Below are positions 62,168 to 64,000 of a stretch of 64,000 nt of DNA, piece after piece. The first letter of the stretch is position 1. Each line of letters begins with the position of its first letter. Origin of the DNA: CAZWKX01 sp964633975 (GTDB taxonomy: Bacteria > Actinomycetota > Acidimicrobiia > Spongiisociales > UBA11373); the NCBI GenBank assembly GCA_964633975.1, contig CAZWKX010000004.1:1-64000 (forward strand), read 5' to 3'. The notes beneath the pieces were generated by a model, which had not been told where the DNA came from, searched no databases, and saw nothing but the letters and a program-made list of their open reading frames with translations. Position numbers and translations under genes: made by a program.

Positions 62168-63601
62168 CTAGCCCGGGGCCGACTCCTGATGGTGCTCGGA
62201 GGTGGCCGGCCTGTGGGCGAGAGCCTGCTCATGGTGGCGCTCTATGGTGTCCATCGTGCGCAGCAGCGTGTAGCCGATGAGGCCGGCGACGGTCGATCCG
62301 ATGAAGATGCCGGTCTTTGCCCGGTCGGTGAGGATGGCATGCTCGAAGGCGAGACTGGTGACGAAGAGCGACACCGTGAAGCCGATGCCGGCGACGGCGG
62401 CCAGGCCGATCACGTGCTTCCACCCGGTCGATCGCGGCAGCTTCCCGATCCGGAGCCGCACCGCCAGCCAGGTGAAGGTGGAGATGCCCACCGTCTTGCC
62501 GACGAGCAGCCCGATCGCCACTCCCAAAGTCACCGGATGGATGGCGGCGTCGACGAGGTCTATGCCGGCGAAGCGCACTCCCGCGTTGGCCAGGGCGAAT
62601 ATGGGGACGACGACGAACGAGGACCAGGGGAGAAGAGCGTCTTCGAAGCGGCGGAGCGGGGAGATCGACTCCTTGGCCACCAGAGAGAGGATGCGGGCGT
62701 GCTCGTCGATGCGCTCCTGGGCGTTTGAAGTCTGGATGTCACGTTCGTACCGGCCCAGCAGGCTGCCGGCGCGCTTGCGGAACTGGGTGTCCGAGTACAG
62801 CGGCCGGGCCGGCGTGAGCATCGCCAAGGCGACTCCGGCCAGGGTGGCGTGCACCCCGGACTCGAGGAGGAAGTACCAGGCGAGGAGGGCAAGCAGCACG
62901 TAGACGGCGAGCGACCGGATGCCGACGCGTGAGGCGGTCAGCACGAGGGCGAGAGCTGCCAGCGAGAGGGCCAGGAAACCGAGTTCGAGGTCGTCGGTGT
63001 AGAACACGGCGATGACGACGATGGCTCCTATGTCGTCGGCGATGGCCAGCGCCAGCAGGAACAGCTTGGCTCCGACGGGGACCCGCTTGCCCAGCAGTGA
63101 GAGCACGCCCACCGAGAAGGCGATGTCGGTGGCCATCGGGATTCCCCAGCCCCTCGTGGCCTCGCCGGGCACGTCGCCGGTGAGCACGAAGGCGAGGTAG
63201 ATGAGTGCAGGGACGATCATGCCTCCGAGAGCGGCCAACACCGGGAGCGCGGCGGATTTCGGATCGCGGAGGTCGCCGAGGACCATCTCGCGCTTGATCT
63301 CGAGGCCGACCACGAAAAAGAAGATGGCCATGAGGCCGTCGTTGACGATCTCCTGGAGCGTCAAGTCGAGGTGGAAGAAGCCAAAGGCCAGATTCAGGGG
63401 AGTCCCCCAGAACTCCGCGTAGGTGTGCCCGAAGGGTGCGTTGGCCCAGGTGAGCGCGGCGGCGGCGGCAACGAGCAGCACGGCGCCGCCGGATGCCTCG
63501 ATCCGGGTGAAGCGCAGGACAGGGCCGACGAACCGCTTCGGGACGAGGCGGTCGGAGTGCAGCCAGGTCACATGAATGCGCTCTTCACTCACGGGCGGCA
63601 A
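62168..63601 (-). CDS. nhaA: NhaA-type Na+/H+ antiporter
   Basis: This 477-residue membrane protein has about twelve helices. Key motifs are MATDIAFSVGVLSLLGKRVP (about 165-184) and ALAIADDIGAIVVIAVFY, containing the two adjacent Asp of the ion site (DD in ADDIGA). It extrudes sodium in exchange for protons and helps hold pH. Length is normal for NhaA. The start at 63601 is the earliest of a few Met options. It is divergent from the trkA-like gene. Confidence 0.93.
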   Translation of the reverse strand: MPPVSEERIHVTWLHSDRLVPKRFVGPVLRFTRIEASGGAVLLVAAAAALTWANAPFGHTYAEFWGTPLNLAFGFFHLDLTLQEIVNDGLMAIFFFVVGLEIKREMVLGDLRDPKSAALPVLAALGGMIVPALIYLAFVLTGDVPGEATRGWGIPMATDIAFSVGVLSLLGKRVPVGAKLFLLALAIADDIGAIVVIAVFYTDDLELGFLALSLAALALVLTASRVGIRSLAVYVLLALLAWYFLLESGVHATLAGVALAMLTPARPLYSDTQFRKRAGSLLGRYERDIQTSNAQERIDEHARILSLVAKESISPLRRFEDALLPWSSFVVVPIFALANAGVRFAGIDLVDAAIHPVTLGVAIGLLVGKTVGISTFTWLAVRLRIGKLPRSTGWKHVIGLAAVAGIGFTVSLFVTSLAFEHAILTDRAKTGIFIGSTVAGLIGYTLLRTMDTIERHHEQALAHRPATSEHHQESAPG

Positions 63602-63674
63602 GGGTAGTGAAGGGCCGGGGGGTTCCGGCGCACTCCGGTAGACGGACCGGCAAGGCGCAGCAACCTACAATCGC

Positions 63675-64000
63675 ATGGTGCGGGTCGTCATCACAGGATG
63701 TGGGCGCGTTGGGCGCGAGGTGGCTTTGGCGCTGAGCGCGGCGGGCGACGATGTGTCGGTCGTCGACGAGAGCGAGGAGGCGTTCGAGCTCCTCGGCAAG
63801 AGTTTCGACGGCACGTTCCACTTGGGCCGGGCCTACGACGTCGACGTCCTGCGCGAGGCCGGTGCCGGCGAAGCCGACGTGGTCCTGGCCGTGACCGACT
63901 CGGACAACGCCAACCTCATGACCGTGCAGGTTGCCGGGAGGGTGTTCGGCGCGCCGAAGGCGATCGCGCTGCTGGCCGACCCGGCGCGTGAGGAGGCCTA
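63675..64000 (+). CDS. trkA: TrkA-like K+ uptake regulatory protein (truncated by window end)
   Basis: The first 108 residues are present; the gene runs off the window. The NAD-binding Rossmann motif VVITGCGRVGREVALALSAA (about 4-23) and VVDESEEAF with the acidic residue after strand 2 define an RCK/TrkA-N domain. TVQVAGRVFGAPKAIALLAD also matches. TrkA gates potassium uptake by the Trk/Ktr system in response to NAD(H) or ATP. Often two trkA genes and trkH follow, which may lie outside the window. Confidence 0.88.
   Translation, partial: MVRVVITGCGRVGREVALALSAAGDDVSVVDESEEAFELLGKSFDGTFHLGRAYDVDVLREAGAGEADVVLAVTDSDNANLMTVQVAGRVFGAPKAIALLADPAREEA

Overview
The window is GC-rich, densely coded DNA from a free-living actinobacterium. 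Evidence for Actinomycetota: a Mycobacterium-like tad pilus cluster next to a HAD-IB phosphatase gene, two LytR-CpsA-Psr (LCP) proteins, a MacS-like sensor kinase, a phosphoribosyltransferase-hydrolase fusion of the Rv0571c type, and frequent GTG starts. Thr-rich TTTTxVP-type linkers behind lipoprotein or membrane anchors suggest the class Acidimicrobiia, but this is inference. A run of exactly 100 N (20846-20945) shows that the sequence is a scaffolded draft, possibly a metagenome-assembled genome. I see no phage, insertion sequence, CRISPR array or rRNA.

Layout. 0-13.6 kb: 8-oxoguanine deaminase-like amidohydrolase, a two-gene heterodimeric ABC exporter, hpt, a thioredoxin-VKOR fusion, a MacRS-like two-component pair, a NagZ-like lipoprotein, HIT protein, bisphosphate nucleotidase and an FMN oxidase. 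13.6-24.6 kb: a secreted seven-repeat FG-GAP plus RTX protein, hflX directly behind a selenocysteine tRNA gene, DUF6629, a membrane-anchored XRE protein, a beta-CASP hydrolase, a membrane protein whose linker repeat contains the assembly gap, an LCP ligase, a primary-type sigma factor with two upstream palindromes, and a CBS protein. 24.6-36 kb: HerA-like ATPase, LOG protein, ArsR regulator, PRTase-hydrolase fusion, a surface glycoside-hydrolase-like protein, split xdhC genes, nitroreductase, class B penicillin-binding protein and trans-aconitate methyltransferase. 36-47 kb: SH3-membrane protein, response regulator, ybdK-tldD-tldE, arfB, a LEA-like peptide, DUF1353, a phosphodiesterase and a macro-domain protein. 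47-51 kb: the tad cluster, including a 56-residue pilin. 51-64 kb: CPBP protease, a large lipoprotein, a zinc-ribbon membrane protein, iorAB-like molybdenum hydroxylase, a P-type ATPase, a second LCP protein, nhaA and a truncated trkA.

How the genes work together. Several blocks serve the envelope: penicillin-binding protein, NagZ, two LCP ligases, VKOR disulfide formation and the tad pilus. Purine and nucleotide salvage or clean-up is represented by the deaminase, hpt, the bisphosphate nucleotidase, XdhC factors and the macro-domain protein. The P-type ATPase, NhaA and TrkA form an ion-homeostasis cluster at the right end.

The least explained signal is a family of four intergenic elements (1432-1503, 5832-5917, 12432-12490, 46427-46490). 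Each consists of 7-bp repeats in two inverted blocks, CAGNNTN units followed by NNYTCTG units. Each lies just behind a stop codon and between two genes transcribed in the same direction. Other points for follow-up are the orphan selC, a candidate structured RNA at 45.70-45.85 kb, a variable 27-bp coding repeat at the assembly gap, an apparent internal deletion in the iorB-like gene, and two convergent gene pairs that share a CTAG as both stop codons.
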